Positions 42,580-52,066 of a stretch of 64,000 nt of DNA are shown here, one piece after another. How positions within the stretch are numbered: position 1 is the stretch's first letter; every line of letters starts with the position of its first letter. The notes beneath the pieces are model-generated. The model was not told where the DNA came from, did no database searches, and saw only the letters and a list, made by a program, of their open reading frames with translations. Source of the DNA: Photobacterium sp. Ph5 (GTDB lineage: Bacteria > Pseudomonadota > Gammaproteobacteria > Enterobacterales > Vibrionaceae); NCBI RefSeq assembly GCF_022129445.1, contig NZ_JADQAQ010000015.1, positions 16,383 through 80,382 of the forward strand, in the 5' to 3' direction. The position numbers and the translations under genes are program-made.

Positions 42580-43179
42580 TCACTTCGTAATAGCAAACGA
42601 ATTCAAAAACACATCAACAATAGTATTAATGTTTTCTTCTACTTTTATTCCTTCACAAGGAGGAGACAGTTCCATAACTTGCGGCCAGAAGAATAGCCCT
42701 TGAAATAAACTGGTATAAATATTAGTTAACAAAGCGACATCTTTATCAACTATTGCTTTTTCTTCAATAGCCACTTTAAACCACTCGGCAATGGCGTTGG
42801 TACTGTATAAATCTTTTACTAAGTTTTTGGCCAATTCAGGTTGTCGAATAAATTCCATCACAATGATACGAGAAAGAGAAATGCCATAAGTCTGGTATAA
42901 AACATCAACTTCACGGCGAGTAATTTCAACCAATTGTACTCTTAGCGGTATCTGTGGTTCAAAGCGATACTGCACATTTTCATTCACTGATTCTTGAATG
43001 ATCTTCAATACTGAAATAAATAACGTTTCTTTACTATCAAAATGACGATATAAGGTGCGTTTTGATACTTCAGCAACCTGTGAAATTCTATCCATATTAG
43101 CAGCAATAAACCCATGTTCGATAAATTCTGCTTTTGCTGCAGCAATAATTGCTAAATGCTTACGTTCCGTTTGCTTCAT
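42580..43179 (-). CDS. TetR-family repressor of the adjacent RND pump
   Basis: 199 aa from the ATG at 43179 (AGGTAGTG ribosome site). The helix-turn-helix is AIIAAAKAEFIEHGFIAANMDRISQVAEVSKRTLYRHFDSKETLF. The C-terminal ligand domain has the AcrR-like pattern (IVDKDVALLTNIYTSLFQGLFFWPQVM). Divergent from the RND genes; palindromes in the 186 bp between them are candidate operators. Confidence 0.9.
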   Translation of the reverse strand: MKQTERKHLAIIAAAKAEFIEHGFIAANMDRISQVAEVSKRTLYRHFDSKETLFISVLKIIQESVNENVQYRFEPQIPLRVQLVEITRREVDVLYQTYGISLSRIIVMEFIRQPELAKNLVKDLYSTNAIAEWFKVAIEEKAIVDKDVALLTNIYTSLFQGLFFWPQVMELSPPCEGIKVEENINTIVDVFLNSFAITK

Positions 43180-43237
43180 TAATTCACTACCTATTTTCAC
43201 CGCCTGTGATCGCAATCTAACATTTTGTCACAAAAAA

Positions 43238-43255
43238 GTATACTTAACAGTTTAC
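43238..43255. promoter_or_regulatory. Candidate TetR operator 1
   Basis: GTATACT-TAAC-AGTTTAC, 7-bp arms with one mismatch, 59 bp upstream of the TetR start. Shares the GTTTAC half-site with the second palindrome. Confidence 0.45.
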
Positions 43256-43288
43256 AAAATGCCATTCCCTCATAAAATACACCCAAAA

Positions 43289-43319
43289 GTTTACTTGTTA
43301 TATTTTCATACAAATAAAC
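43289..43319. promoter_or_regulatory. Candidate TetR operator 2
   Basis: GTTTACTTGT (43289-43298) and ACAAATAAAC (43310-43319), 10-bp arms with one mismatch, 46 bp before the efflux adaptor GTG. Together with operator 1 this gives repeated GTTTAC half-sites between divergent starts. Confidence 0.45.
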
Positions 43320-43365
43320 ATGATTTCTAATTTTATACCGTCCCATACTGATAGCGGAGAATCCG

Positions 43366-44478
43366 GTGAAAACTCAATCAGCAATGTCCAAAATGGCATC
43401 ATTCTCATTTAGTAAACTCGCAGTAAGTTTATCGATCGCGCTTGTCGTACTGTCAGGTTGTGGCGATAAAGAACAACCAGAGCAAGTTAACAAGCCAATT
43501 GTTAGCCCTGCATTAACTGAAATAGTAAAACCTAAAGCCAATACTAACTTGAGCTTTAATGGTGTCGTTCGCTCTGCGCAACGTGCCGACTTATCATTTC
43601 AAGTCACGGGTCGAGTAAACCATATCTTCGTTAACGAAGGTGACCGTGTGACTAAAGGTCAACTATTAGCAAAGCTTGATCCCAAAGATGCCCAAACTAT
43701 TTTTGCCGCAGCACAACTTGAATTAACTGATGCAAGTAAAGCTTACCAACGTGGTAAAGCTATTTATGAAAGCAGCCAAGCGATTTCTAAAAGTGATTTA
43801 GATAAACTTATTGTGCGTTATAACTTGGCACAAAACCGCGTAAAAGAAGCAAAAAACAAACTTAACTACACCCAGTTAGTTGCACCGTTTAGCGGTATCA
43901 TTGGCCGTAAATTAATTGATAATCACGTTCAAATTCAAGCCAATAACCCTGTTTTAACACTGCATAACATTGATGATTTAGAAGTGGTGATTAACATTAC
44001 AGATAACGTAATGTTAGCAGGTATGACTTGTCGTGAAGCCGTTGCTGAATTGAATAATAACCCCGACCAACTGTTGCCACTGAGTCTGCGTACCTACTCC
44101 ACCCAAGCCGATCCAATCACTCAAACATTCTCTGTTGTATTGAGTATTAATGATGATAAGGGATTAAATATCTTGCCAGGTATGCCCGTTAAGGTTTCAC
44201 CTAACCTTGCATTGTGTCCACAGGAAAACCGAAACCCAATTATTGTTCCACTCGCGTCTGTCGTTCCTGACAACAAGAGCAAACAATTTGTATGGGTTGT
44301 AAATAAAGATAATTCAGTCTCAAAACGTTACATCACTGTGGGTAGCGTAAACAAAAACTGCATTACCGTGCTCAATGGCCTGACTGTTGGCGAGCGTATT
44401 GTGATCGCGGGTGTATCTAAATTAAAACCAGGTATGGAAGTTCGTCCATACACTGATAACACACAAAACGGAGCTTAA
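43366..44478 (+). CDS. RND efflux periplasmic adaptor lipoprotein
   Basis: 370 aa with GTG start (GGAG five bases before). The signal sequence ends in lipobox VLSGC, so it is membrane-anchored. Adaptor (HlyD/AcrA) features: FNGVVRSAQRADLSFQVTGRVNHIFVNEGDRVTKGQLLAKLDPKDA (barrel and lipoyl half), an alpha hairpin about residues 115-165, then LVAPFSGIIGRKLIDNHVQIQANNPVLTLHNIDDLEV. It links the inner-membrane pump to an outer-membrane channel, which is not encoded here. 4 bp upstream of the pump gene. Confidence 0.93.
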   Translation: MKTQSAMSKMASFSFSKLAVSLSIALVVLSGCGDKEQPEQVNKPIVSPALTEIVKPKANTNLSFNGVVRSAQRADLSFQVTGRVNHIFVNEGDRVTKGQLLAKLDPKDAQTIFAAAQLELTDASKAYQRGKAIYESSQAISKSDLDKLIVRYNLAQNRVKEAKNKLNYTQLVAPFSGIIGRKLIDNHVQIQANNPVLTLHNIDDLEVVINITDNVMLAGMTCREAVAELNNNPDQLLPLSLRTYSTQADPITQTFSVVLSINDDKGLNILPGMPVKVSPNLALCPQENRNPIIVPLASVVPDNKSKQFVWVVNKDNSVSKRYITVGSVNKNCITVLNGLTVGERIVIAGVSKLKPGMEVRPYTDNTQNGA

Positions 44479-44482
44479 ATAG

Positions 44483-47400
44483 ATGGATATCGCTCGCTAT
44501 ACCATAGCCAAGCGCACCAGTGTTTGGGTGATCATTGCGCTGATCTTAATTGGTGGCTACATCAGTTATTTAAAGCTAGGTCGTTTTGAAGATCCAGAAT
44601 TCGTGATCCGCCAAGCAGTGATTGTCACTCCTTATTCTGGCGCGACGGCACAAGAAGTTTCTGACGAAGTTACTGACGTCATAGAAGGTGCAGTTCAATC
44701 TTTACAAGAATTAAAAGAAGTTAAGTCCGTTTCCAAACAAGGCATGTCTGAAGTTACTGTTGAGATCAAACTTCAGTTTTCAAAAGATCAGGCGGCACTT
44801 CAGCAGGTTTGGGATAAGCTACGTCGTAAAGTCGTTGATGCTCAACGTATGTTACCACCGGGTGCTGGACCATCGATTGTTAATGATGACTTCTCTGATG
44901 TTTATGCCTTATTTTTCGCTGTAACAGGCGAAGGCTTTACTGATAAGCAAATGCAAGACTACGTTGATTCCCTGCGCCGCGAACTTGTTCTTGTTCCTGG
45001 TGTAGCTAAAACGGCAACATTAGCAGAACAGCAAGAAGGTATTTTTGTTGAAATCACTAGTGAGCGTTTAGCTAATTACGGCTTGTCCGTTGATAACGTT
45101 CTCTCGGTATTACAAAAACAAAATATTGTTAATGTCGCAGGAAGCCTAACATCTAATGGGATGCGTTTACCTGTTATTCCAACACCTAATGTCAACTCAT
45201 TTGAAGATTTACGTAATCTTCAAATTGGTATTGGTGATAACCATACGGTTTTACATTTAAAAGATATTGCAGATGTTAGTCGTGGCTATCAAGAACCAAC
45301 CAGCATGCTAATGCGTTTTAATGGTGAACGTGCGATTGGTTTTGGTATTTCAAATGTTACTGGCGGTAACGTGGTTGATATGGGCGATGCGGTTAAAGCA
45401 CGTCTTGCTGAACTTGAAAGCCAACGCCCATTGGGTATGGAGCTCCATGTTATCTCAATGCAATCTGATTCCGTTCGCGACTCTGTAACGAACTTTATCG
45501 ATAACTTGATTGCTGCTGTGGTGATTGTTTTTATCGTTTTACTGCTGTTTATGGGTATTCGATCTGGCGTGATTATTGGGTTTGTATTGTTACTAACAGT
45601 AGCCGGTACTCTATGCATCATGTTAATTGATGACATCGCAATGCAACGGATATCGTTAGGTGCGCTGATCATCGCATTAGGCATGTTGGTAGATAATGCC
45701 ATTGTGGTAACTGACAGTATTCTTGTACGACTCCAAAACAATGAAGATCGTAATGTCGTTATTCCTGAAGTCGTCAATGCAACTAAATGGCCGCTCTTAG
45801 GTGGTACTGTTGTGGGTATTTGTGCCTTCAGTGCGATTGGCTTATCACCGTCAGATATGGGTGAATATGCTGGTTCGCTATTTTGGGTGATCTTATACTC
45901 TATGCTACTTAGCTGGGTATTTGCGGTTACCGTAACGCCATTGCTGTGCCATCAGTTCTTAAAAGTTAAAATCAAACAACAAGATAGTAAACCAAGTAAA
46001 ATTGTAGAAAGTTACAAAGCTTTGTTAACCTGGGTTTTATCACACCGTAAAACAACAGGAATGTTGCTGCTGGCAACATTGGCTGGTGCTATTTGGGGGA
46101 TGAAATTTGTCCCACCTGGCTTTATGCCAGAATCACAACGTGCGCAATTTGTAGTTGATGTCTATCTTCCTCAAGGTACGGATATCACCAATACTGAAAA
46201 AACGATCGCGAAGATTGAACAAGATATTACCAATAAAGAAGGTATCGGAAATATCTCAAGCTTCATTGGCGGTGGTGGCTTACGCTTCATGCTGACTTAT
46301 GCACCAGAAGCACGTAATCCAAGTTATGGTCAATTGCTGATTGATATTGATGACTACCGTAATATTGCACCGCTACTTGTTGAGTTACAAACAGAGCTTG
46401 ATCATAAATACCCTGAAGCATCGATTAAAGTATGGAAGTTCATGCTAGGTCGCGGAGGCGGTAAAAAGATTGAAGCGGGTTTCCAAGGCCCTGACAGTAG
46501 AGTATTACGTGATCTTGCTGAACAAGCGAAGGCAATTATGCTATCTGATCCAAACTTGATTGCCGTTCAAGATGATTGGCGTCAACAAGTACCTGTTATT
46601 AAGCCTGTTTATTCAACAGAAAAAGCGCAGCGCTACGGGTTAACCAATCAGGAAATCAGCCAAGCAATTGCACAGACCTTGTCTGGCCGCAATGTGGGTG
46701 TTTATCGTGAAGGGAATGACTTAATTCCGATTGTAGTACGTGCCCCTGAAAGTGAACGAACACATGAACGTGCGATTGAAAACACGGAAGTGCATAGTCG
46801 TATGGTAAATGGACCGATCCCTGTTAGTCAGTTAATCGAGTCTGTTAATGTCGCGTGGGAAGATGCCATCTTACGTCGAATTAACCGTATTCCAACGATT
46901 TTAGTTCAAGCAGATCCTGCGCCTGGCGTACTAACTGCAGATGCGTTTAACGAACTACGTGGAAAAATCGAAGCTATCGAACTACCACCGGGTTATAAAT
47001 TGACATGGTACGGTGAATACAAAGCATCAAAAGACGCAAATGAAGGTCTTGCTATTTCAGCACCTTATGGCTTTGCGGCGATGATTTTATCCGTGATCTT
47101 TATGTTTAACGCACTAAAGCAACCATTGATTATTTGGCTAACAGCGCCGTTGGCAATTATTGGCGTTACCATTGGCCTGGTTATTTTCCAAACACCTTTC
47201 GAGTTTATGGCGATTCTTGGCTTCTTGAGCTTAATTGGTATGATGGTTAAAAATGCGATTGTTCTGGTTGATCAAACGGATGTTGAAATCAAAGAAGGAA
47301 AGACACCTTACCAAGCAATTATTGATTCAGCACTCAGTCGTGCACGCCCTGTTTTACTTGGCGCATTAACCACGATTTTAGGTGTTGCACCTTTACTTGT

Positions 47401-47527
47401 TGATCCTTTCTTCAAGAGTATGGCAGTAACAATCATGTTTGGTTTATTGTTTGCTACCATTTTAACTTTAGTGATTATTCCACTACTTTATGCAGTGCTG
47501 TTTAAAGTGGAAATCGAACCACAATAA
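44483..47527 (+). CDS. RND-family efflux pump permease
   Basis: 1014 aa, 12 membrane helices with two large periplasmic loops. It begins MDIARYTIAKRTSVWVIIALILIGGY, contains GALIIALGMLVDNAIVVTD (TM4 with proton-relay Asp) and FLSLIGMMVKNAIVLVDQ (TM10 region). It is of the VexH/AcrB-like HAE1 group that exports lipophilic drugs, bile salts or detergents. Operon with the adaptor; no OMF gene, so TolC is likely the partner. Controlled presumably by the divergent TetR. Confidence 0.93.
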   Translation: MDIARYTIAKRTSVWVIIALILIGGYISYLKLGRFEDPEFVIRQAVIVTPYSGATAQEVSDEVTDVIEGAVQSLQELKEVKSVSKQGMSEVTVEIKLQFSKDQAALQQVWDKLRRKVVDAQRMLPPGAGPSIVNDDFSDVYALFFAVTGEGFTDKQMQDYVDSLRRELVLVPGVAKTATLAEQQEGIFVEITSERLANYGLSVDNVLSVLQKQNIVNVAGSLTSNGMRLPVIPTPNVNSFEDLRNLQIGIGDNHTVLHLKDIADVSRGYQEPTSMLMRFNGERAIGFGISNVTGGNVVDMGDAVKARLAELESQRPLGMELHVISMQSDSVRDSVTNFIDNLIAAVVIVFIVLLLFMGIRSGVIIGFVLLLTVAGTLCIMLIDDIAMQRISLGALIIALGMLVDNAIVVTDSILVRLQNNEDRNVVIPEVVNATKWPLLGGTVVGICAFSAIGLSPSDMGEYAGSLFWVILYSMLLSWVFAVTVTPLLCHQFLKVKIKQQDSKPSKIVESYKALLTWVLSHRKTTGMLLLATLAGAIWGMKFVPPGFMPESQRAQFVVDVYLPQGTDITNTEKTIAKIEQDITNKEGIGNISSFIGGGGLRFMLTYAPEARNPSYGQLLIDIDDYRNIAPLLVELQTELDHKYPEASIKVWKFMLGRGGGKKIEAGFQGPDSRVLRDLAEQAKAIMLSDPNLIAVQDDWRQQVPVIKPVYSTEKAQRYGLTNQEISQAIAQTLSGRNVGVYREGNDLIPIVVRAPESERTHERAIENTEVHSRMVNGPIPVSQLIESVNVAWEDAILRRINRIPTILVQADPAPGVLTADAFNELRGKIEAIELPPGYKLTWYGEYKASKDANEGLAISAPYGFAAMILSVIFMFNALKQPLIIWLTAPLAIIGVTIGLVIFQTPFEFMAILGFLSLIGMMVKNAIVLVDQTDVEIKEGKTPYQAIIDSALSRARPVLLGALTTILGVAPLLVDPFFKSMAVTIMFGLLFATILTLVIIPLLYAVLFKVEIEPQ

Positions 47528-47551
47528 TAACCGTATAGCTAACTAAACAAT

Positions 47552-47585
47552 CAAAGGGACGTATTATCTTATACGTCCTTTTTTT
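47552..47585 (+). terminator. Terminator of the RND operon
   Basis: GGACGTAT and ATACGTCC form a stem (with one extra G) around TATCTT, followed by seven T residues, 25 bp after the pump stop. Confidence 0.85.
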
Positions 47586-47708
47586 GTACTTATATTTATC
47601 AATAGACTCAACCAATTTATGTTTTCATTTATATCGCTATACAGAATATGAAATTCCTGCCTATGATCATAAGAAATTACTTTTAAATGACCGTGACGAT
47701 AAAAAATT

Positions 47709-48572
47709 ATGACGCAATTTGCATGGCGACCAGTTAGATACCCTTTATTTTTTTCAACTCTACTAATTGGCTGTACTTTTTTCTCTAGCAATATTTTAGC
47801 TGCAGAAATTATCAACAACTCACTCGATTACTCAAGTTCAAACGATTTACTTCTGCAACAGTACAAAGACAATTACGTTCTACCCTTTTATTACACTCAA
47901 AAACCTAATTATTCAGAATATCAATCTGTTATTCCTGAAGACGGTAAATTGAGCAAGTACAATGTTAACTTTCAGATCAGCCTTAAGTATCGTTTAGCAT
48001 CTGGTATTTTTAATAGAAATGATAAGTTGTATGTTGCTTATACACAGCGTTCAAATTGGCAAGCCTATGCCTCATCAGCCTATTTTAGAGACACTGAATA
48101 TGAGCCCTCCATTTTTTGGACTCTTCCAGAGAAAACTGAAAATAATGCTTGGGGTTATGCTGGAACAACTGTTGGTCTCGTCCATGAATCCAATGGTCGA
48201 GGAGGCGAACAAGAAAGAAGCTGGAATCGTACTTTTGCTGATTTCACTTTCGAACATAACAATTACACCTTAAGTATCAAGCCATGGTTGCGCCTCGACT
48301 TTGGTGCAAAAGATTACAATAAAGATATTACCAACTACATGGGATACGGACGCGTCAGCATGAACTGGTCTATTGATAGTGATAACCTTATTTCATTGAC
48401 TGTACGTAACGCCATAGAAAGTGGATTCTCACGCGGCTATGAACGCATTACATGGAGTTTTCCAATCTATAAACGTCTTCGCGGCTATATGATGCTAGAA
48501 AGTGGTTATGGTATTTCTATCTCTGACTACAATCACTATGATAATGCTGGCGGCATTGGTTTCTCATTCTAA
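47709..48572 (+). CDS. pldA: Outer-membrane phospholipase A (OMPLA)
   Basis: 287 aa. An N-terminal signal (YPLFFSTLLIGCTFFSSNILA) precedes a 12-strand barrel. The active site is GLVHESNGRGGEQERSWNR with His159, Ser161 and Asn173. The 14-residue His-Asn spacing matches H142/S144/N156 of E. coli PldA. The barrel ends in a terminal Phe (GGIGFSF), as needed for BAM insertion. The enzyme hydrolyses misplaced phospholipids in the outer leaflet after membrane damage. Single gene. Confidence 0.92.
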   Translation: MTQFAWRPVRYPLFFSTLLIGCTFFSSNILAAEIINNSLDYSSSNDLLLQQYKDNYVLPFYYTQKPNYSEYQSVIPEDGKLSKYNVNFQISLKYRLASGIFNRNDKLYVAYTQRSNWQAYASSAYFRDTEYEPSIFWTLPEKTENNAWGYAGTTVGLVHESNGRGGEQERSWNRTFADFTFEHNNYTLSIKPWLRLDFGAKDYNKDITNYMGYGRVSMNWSIDSDNLISLTVRNAIESGFSRGYERITWSFPIYKRLRGYMMLESGYGISISDYNHYDNAGGIGFSF

Positions 48573-48588
48573 TTACCCCATCATCTAA

Positions 48589-48630
48589 CGTACTGCATTA
48601 CAGTAATATTTTGTTGTGCAGTACGCTTTA
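48589..48630 (+). terminator. Possible terminator of pldA
   Basis: CGTACTGCA (48589-48597) pairs with TGCAGTACG (48617-48625) around a 19-base loop, followed by CTTTA. The T tract is weak. Confidence 0.45.
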
Positions 48631-48823
48631 TTGGCTACATATCGTATGACTAAATATTCTATATTTACATTGCGATTTACCTTCTGCTTTGCAAAATGCA
48701 CTTGGTTGTTCTTCTCTCCCTTCTCTAGGCCTCTCAAAAACAGACATCTTAACATTAGGACTTTTCGTATTATTGGAATGATGTATGCATTTTTTGTTAT
48801 ATGTTATTTAATGAGAAAAACAA

Positions 48824-49162
48824 ATGAAACGATGCCTATTCTTGTTTTTACTGTTGTTATCCCCTTCAGTTTACAGTTTAAATAATCAACAACACACTAT
48901 TACGTCATCAAAACCGATATTAAGGTTCAATACTTCTGCTTGTGCAACGCTATTTTATCTATCCACGTTACATGCTGGATTATGTAAAAATAAAGCCTTA
49001 AACCACTCATTATTACCTACACCACAACCATCAAGACAAATATATCAAGAAGCCAATATCGCCATCTATTTAGCTTCAGGTCAACATTTCCATATTACGT
49101 CTTATACTGAAAATGACTCTTATGGTGTTCATTTTTATATACCAATGAATATGTTTAATTAA
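48824..49162 (+). CDS. Unrecognised small secreted protein, 112 aa
   Basis: A clear signal peptide (MKRCLFLFLLLLSPSVYS) is followed by about 94 residues with two cysteines in the mature part (SACATLF, AGLCKNK) and a beta-rich C-terminus (ANIAIYLASGQHFHITSYTENDSYGVHFYIPMNMF). A GAGAAAAAC ribosome site precedes the ATG. No family recognised. It sits between pldA and the RecQ-like gene and could be co-expressed with either. Confidence 0.55.
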   Translation: MKRCLFLFLLLLSPSVYSLNNQQHTITSSKPILRFNTSACATLFYLSTLHAGLCKNKALNHSLLPTPQPSRQIYQEANIAIYLASGQHFHITSYTENDSYGVHFYIPMNMFN

Positions 49163-49263
49163 AATAAGTACATGGTGGGTTATTTCGAATTTTAGTTATC
49201 TACTCCCCTAACAACGCCAACATACGGTATGATGAGCTTAATTAAAATAATTGAGTATTCAGC

Positions 49264-51180
49264 ATGTATCATCAAACACTTAAAAAATATTTTGGTTTTG
49301 ATTCTCTTAGAACGGGTCAGGAAGAAGTCATTACACGTGTGCTTGATGGCCATTCTGCTGCTGCTATTTTTCCAACAGGCTCAGGTAAATCACTGTGTTA
49401 CCAGCTCCCAGCTATTGAATTACCACACCTAACACTAGTGATCTCACCACTCTTAGCATTAATGAAAGATCAACTTGATTTCCTTGCATCAAAAGGGATT
49501 CCCTCAGCGTCTATCGACTCAAGCCAAACGTGGCAACAGACGCAACAAGTTATGCAGAATATTCGCCAAGGTGAAATTAAAGTACTAATGATCTCTGTTG
49601 AACGCTTAAAAAATGAGCGTTTTAGACATTTTATCAGTCAAGTCCCAATCTCATTACTCGTTGTTGATGAAGCTCACTGTATTTCAGAATGGGGACATAA
49701 TTTCAGACCCGATTACTTGAAATTACCTCATTACCAACAGTCACTGAAAATCCCACAAGTGTTACTATTAACAGCAACGGCGACGCCAGCTGTTATTAAT
49801 GATATGCAAGATAAATTCAATATTGCCCAAAACGACATCGTTGTCACAGGCTTCTATCGTCATAACCTTGATCTCTCAATTCTAGCCGCGCAAGATGATG
49901 AGAAATTGGATGTTTTACAACAGCATTTAACGGCTAAGACAAATACACCTTCCATTGTCTATGTTACTTTGCAACATACCGCAGAAGATATTGCGGCAAC
50001 CCTAACCAGCAATCATATACCTGCGCAAGCCTATCATGCAGGTATGGATGCCGATCGTCGACAAGATATCCAACAACAATTTATGGCGGGTGAGATTAAT
50101 TGTATTGTCGCAACGATTGCCTTTGGTATGGGAATAGACAAATCTGATATTCGCCAAGTCATACACTATGACTTGCCAAAATCTATTGAAAACTACAGTC
50201 AGGAAATTGGTCGTGCTGGTCGTGATGGCAAGCCTTCTACTTGTACCGTTATTGCGAATAAATCAGGCTTAAATGTACTACAAAACTTCATCTATGGTGA
50301 TACTCCCGATCGCAGCTCCATTGCTACCGTATTAAAAGAAATCAAAACACAATCACAACAATGGGAAGTGATGAATAATCGGTTATCCAAAGATGCCAAT
50401 ATTCGTTTATTGCCATTAAAAACACTATTAGTCTATTTAGAAATTCGTCAGATCATTGAACCGCAATATACCTATTTTGCAGATTACCGCTACAAACTAA
50501 ATATTACTCAACAAGAAATATTAAATCATTTTAATAGTGAGCGTCGTCAATTCGTTGAAGCTATATTTACCTGTTCAACAAAAGCAAGAGTCTGGAATAC
50601 ACTTGATATGGATGCATTATGGCAAGGCTATAAGGCTGACAGAAAGCGTGTGGTTGCAGCGATTGATTATTTTAATGAAAAAGGGTGGATCACTTTAGAA
50701 AGTAAACAAATGACAGATGTGTATACTGTCAAAAATCAACACTTTGATATCGATATGGAAAGTGAAGCACTATATCAACTGTTCCAACAAAAAGAGCACA
50801 GTGAAATAAAACGTATCAATAGCATGATTGCTTTTTTTGAAAGTAAAACCTGTTTGAGCCATCAATTAGCCCATTACTTTGCTGATCATCATGCTCCAGA
50901 GCATTGTAACCATTGTTCTGTTTGTCGAGGTAAAAATATTACATTGCCACCATTACCACCGCTCCCTGAAGTATCTGATCAACTACTTACTCAATGGTGT
51001 GATCAATTTATTGAAGCCTGTGATATCCCCCCTTCTATTGCTGCAATCACACGTTTTTTAAATGGGATGACAACGCCACTAACCACTAAGATGAAAGCAA
51101 AGCAATTTAATGGATTTGGACAACTAGAAGCATATCCATTTGAACAAACTTTTGCTCACATTACGCGCTTATATGGCTAA
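49264..51180 (+). CDS. RecQ-family ATP-dependent DNA helicase lacking HRDC
   Basis: 638 aa. Helicase motifs: FGFDSLRTGQEEVI (motif 0), AIFPTGSGKSLCYQLPA (Walker A), VVDEAHCISEWGHNFRPDYLKL (DEAH and aromatic-rich loop), LTATATP, and IGRAGRDGKPS (motif VI). The zinc region ends CLSHQLAHYFADHHAPEHCNHCSVC. After it there is only a short Pro-rich link and about 65 residues, which do not look like an HRDC domain. It is probably a second RecQ-like helicase besides the housekeeping RecQ. A real RBS is not obvious. It unwinds DNA 3'-5' in repair or recombination by family. Confidence 0.9.
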   Translation: MYHQTLKKYFGFDSLRTGQEEVITRVLDGHSAAAIFPTGSGKSLCYQLPAIELPHLTLVISPLLALMKDQLDFLASKGIPSASIDSSQTWQQTQQVMQNIRQGEIKVLMISVERLKNERFRHFISQVPISLLVVDEAHCISEWGHNFRPDYLKLPHYQQSLKIPQVLLLTATATPAVINDMQDKFNIAQNDIVVTGFYRHNLDLSILAAQDDEKLDVLQQHLTAKTNTPSIVYVTLQHTAEDIAATLTSNHIPAQAYHAGMDADRRQDIQQQFMAGEINCIVATIAFGMGIDKSDIRQVIHYDLPKSIENYSQEIGRAGRDGKPSTCTVIANKSGLNVLQNFIYGDTPDRSSIATVLKEIKTQSQQWEVMNNRLSKDANIRLLPLKTLLVYLEIRQIIEPQYTYFADYRYKLNITQQEILNHFNSERRQFVEAIFTCSTKARVWNTLDMDALWQGYKADRKRVVAAIDYFNEKGWITLESKQMTDVYTVKNQHFDIDMESEALYQLFQQKEHSEIKRINSMIAFFESKTCLSHQLAHYFADHHAPEHCNHCSVCRGKNITLPPLPPLPEVSDQLLTQWCDQFIEACDIPPSIAAITRFLNGMTTPLTTKMKAKQFNGFGQLEAYPFEQTFAHITRLYG

Positions 51181-51293
51181 TCAATGTTAATTCTTTGTCT
51201 ATTTGATATATGAAACTCACTTTTCATTATTAATGAATAGCGATCTAAATCACAACGTCTTAGAATAGACCCTTAACCTATGGGGATTAAAAT

Positions 51294-51593
51294 ATGACTA
51301 TTGAAAAAGAAGAATATCAAGTTTGTGATGCATGTGGTGTTTCAGCTGAAATGGGTTTTATCATCAAAGAAAACGATGACACAGCTGATGTTCAAATCTT
51401 TGCTAACGGTAAAGATGCACTAGAAATAGAACTAGCGAACTACCTAGCTCTAGCAAAAGAAGTAAATGCTAACTACAAAGTTGAAACAACCCCAGTAGAT
51501 GAAAATAGCACTGAATTAACAGCGCGTATTCAATTTGAATGTAGCGCAGAGAAGCTGATTTTCGAACTTCGTAGCCGCTCTCTAGCAAAATAA
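51294..51593 (+). CDS. YfcZ/YiiS-family small protein
   Basis: 99 aa, acidic, with an N-terminal CDACG motif (EEYQVCDACGVSAEMGFIIKENDDTADVQIF) and a C-terminal FECSAEKLIFELRSRSL. Matches the YfcZ/YiiS (DUF406) family of enterobacteria and Vibrio, of unknown function. Strongly expressed proteins often look like this (acidic, few rare codons). Shares a terminator with the convergent DUF1496 gene. Confidence 0.85.
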   Translation: MTIEKEEYQVCDACGVSAEMGFIIKENDDTADVQIFANGKDALEIELANYLALAKEVNANYKVETTPVDENSTELTARIQFECSAEKLIFELRSRSLAK

Positions 51594-51616
51594 TTCATTG
51601 TCATTAGCGACGATTT

Positions 51617-51663
51617 AAGCCAGCGTAAGATACCCAAAAAGAGGATCGATGCTGGCTTTCTTT
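51617..51663. terminator. Terminator between YfcZ-like and DUF1496 genes
   Basis: AAGCCAGC (51617-51624) and GCTGGCTT (51651-51658) form the stem, followed by TCTTTT; the loop is 26 bases. Genes converge here. Confidence 0.65.
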
Positions 51664-51968
51664 TATCCTTTTTTCGACACCGATGAAGCTAAGCTTTTCC
51701 ACATCAATCGCCCATTTGTTTCAATACTTTTTTCGGTAACACATTCTAGTTTAAACCCATCAATCGTAATAATTGCACCTAGCGAATAGGCTTTATCGTC
51801 ATAAAAACACAAACGTTGATTGGTTGCTTGGCCATCAAGATTAAACTCAATACTCGACTCTACTTCTGGCGTACCTGCAGCATTGTAGGTTTTCGCCTGT
51901 GTCGGTAGGCTTAAAAGCATCATCACTAAGCCCATGCTCATCCTTAACGTAACAACGTGCCTATTCAT
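51663..51968 (-). CDS. DUF1496-family periplasmic protein (YnjH-like)
   Basis: 101 aa from the ATG at 51968 (GGAG and AGGA upstream). A signal peptide (RMSMGLVMMLLSLPTQA) is followed by the DUF1496 core: NQRLCFYDDKAYSLGAIITIDGFKLECVTEKSIETNGRLMWKSL, with two conserved Cys that could pair. Function unknown. Single gene. Confidence 0.83.
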   Translation of the reverse strand: MNRHVVTLRMSMGLVMMLLSLPTQAKTYNAAGTPEVESSIEFNLDGQATNQRLCFYDDKAYSLGAIITIDGFKLECVTEKSIETNGRLMWKSLASSVSKKG

Positions 51969-52028
51969 AATCCTAAACTCCATGTAATTACTCAGTTATA
52001 TAGGCGACTATATATTTCAAATAATAAA

Positions 52029-52050
52029 AAAGCAGCCAAATGGCTGCTTT
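52029..52050 (-). terminator. Terminator of the DUF4332 gene
   Basis: AAAGCAGCCA-AA-TGGCTGCTTT, a perfect 10-bp stem, followed on the minus strand by TTTTATTAT. Confidence 0.85.
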
Positions 52051-52066
52051 CTTATTAGATCAAATA

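Noticed and set aside
47564..47818. 84-aa minus-strand ORF overlapping the pldA start
   Set aside because: Its frame runs into the pldA signal peptide region and covers the RND terminator; no ribosome site.
48616..48885. 89-aa ORF before the secreted 112-aa protein
   Set aside because: Overlaps the better supported secreted protein and lacks a ribosome site.
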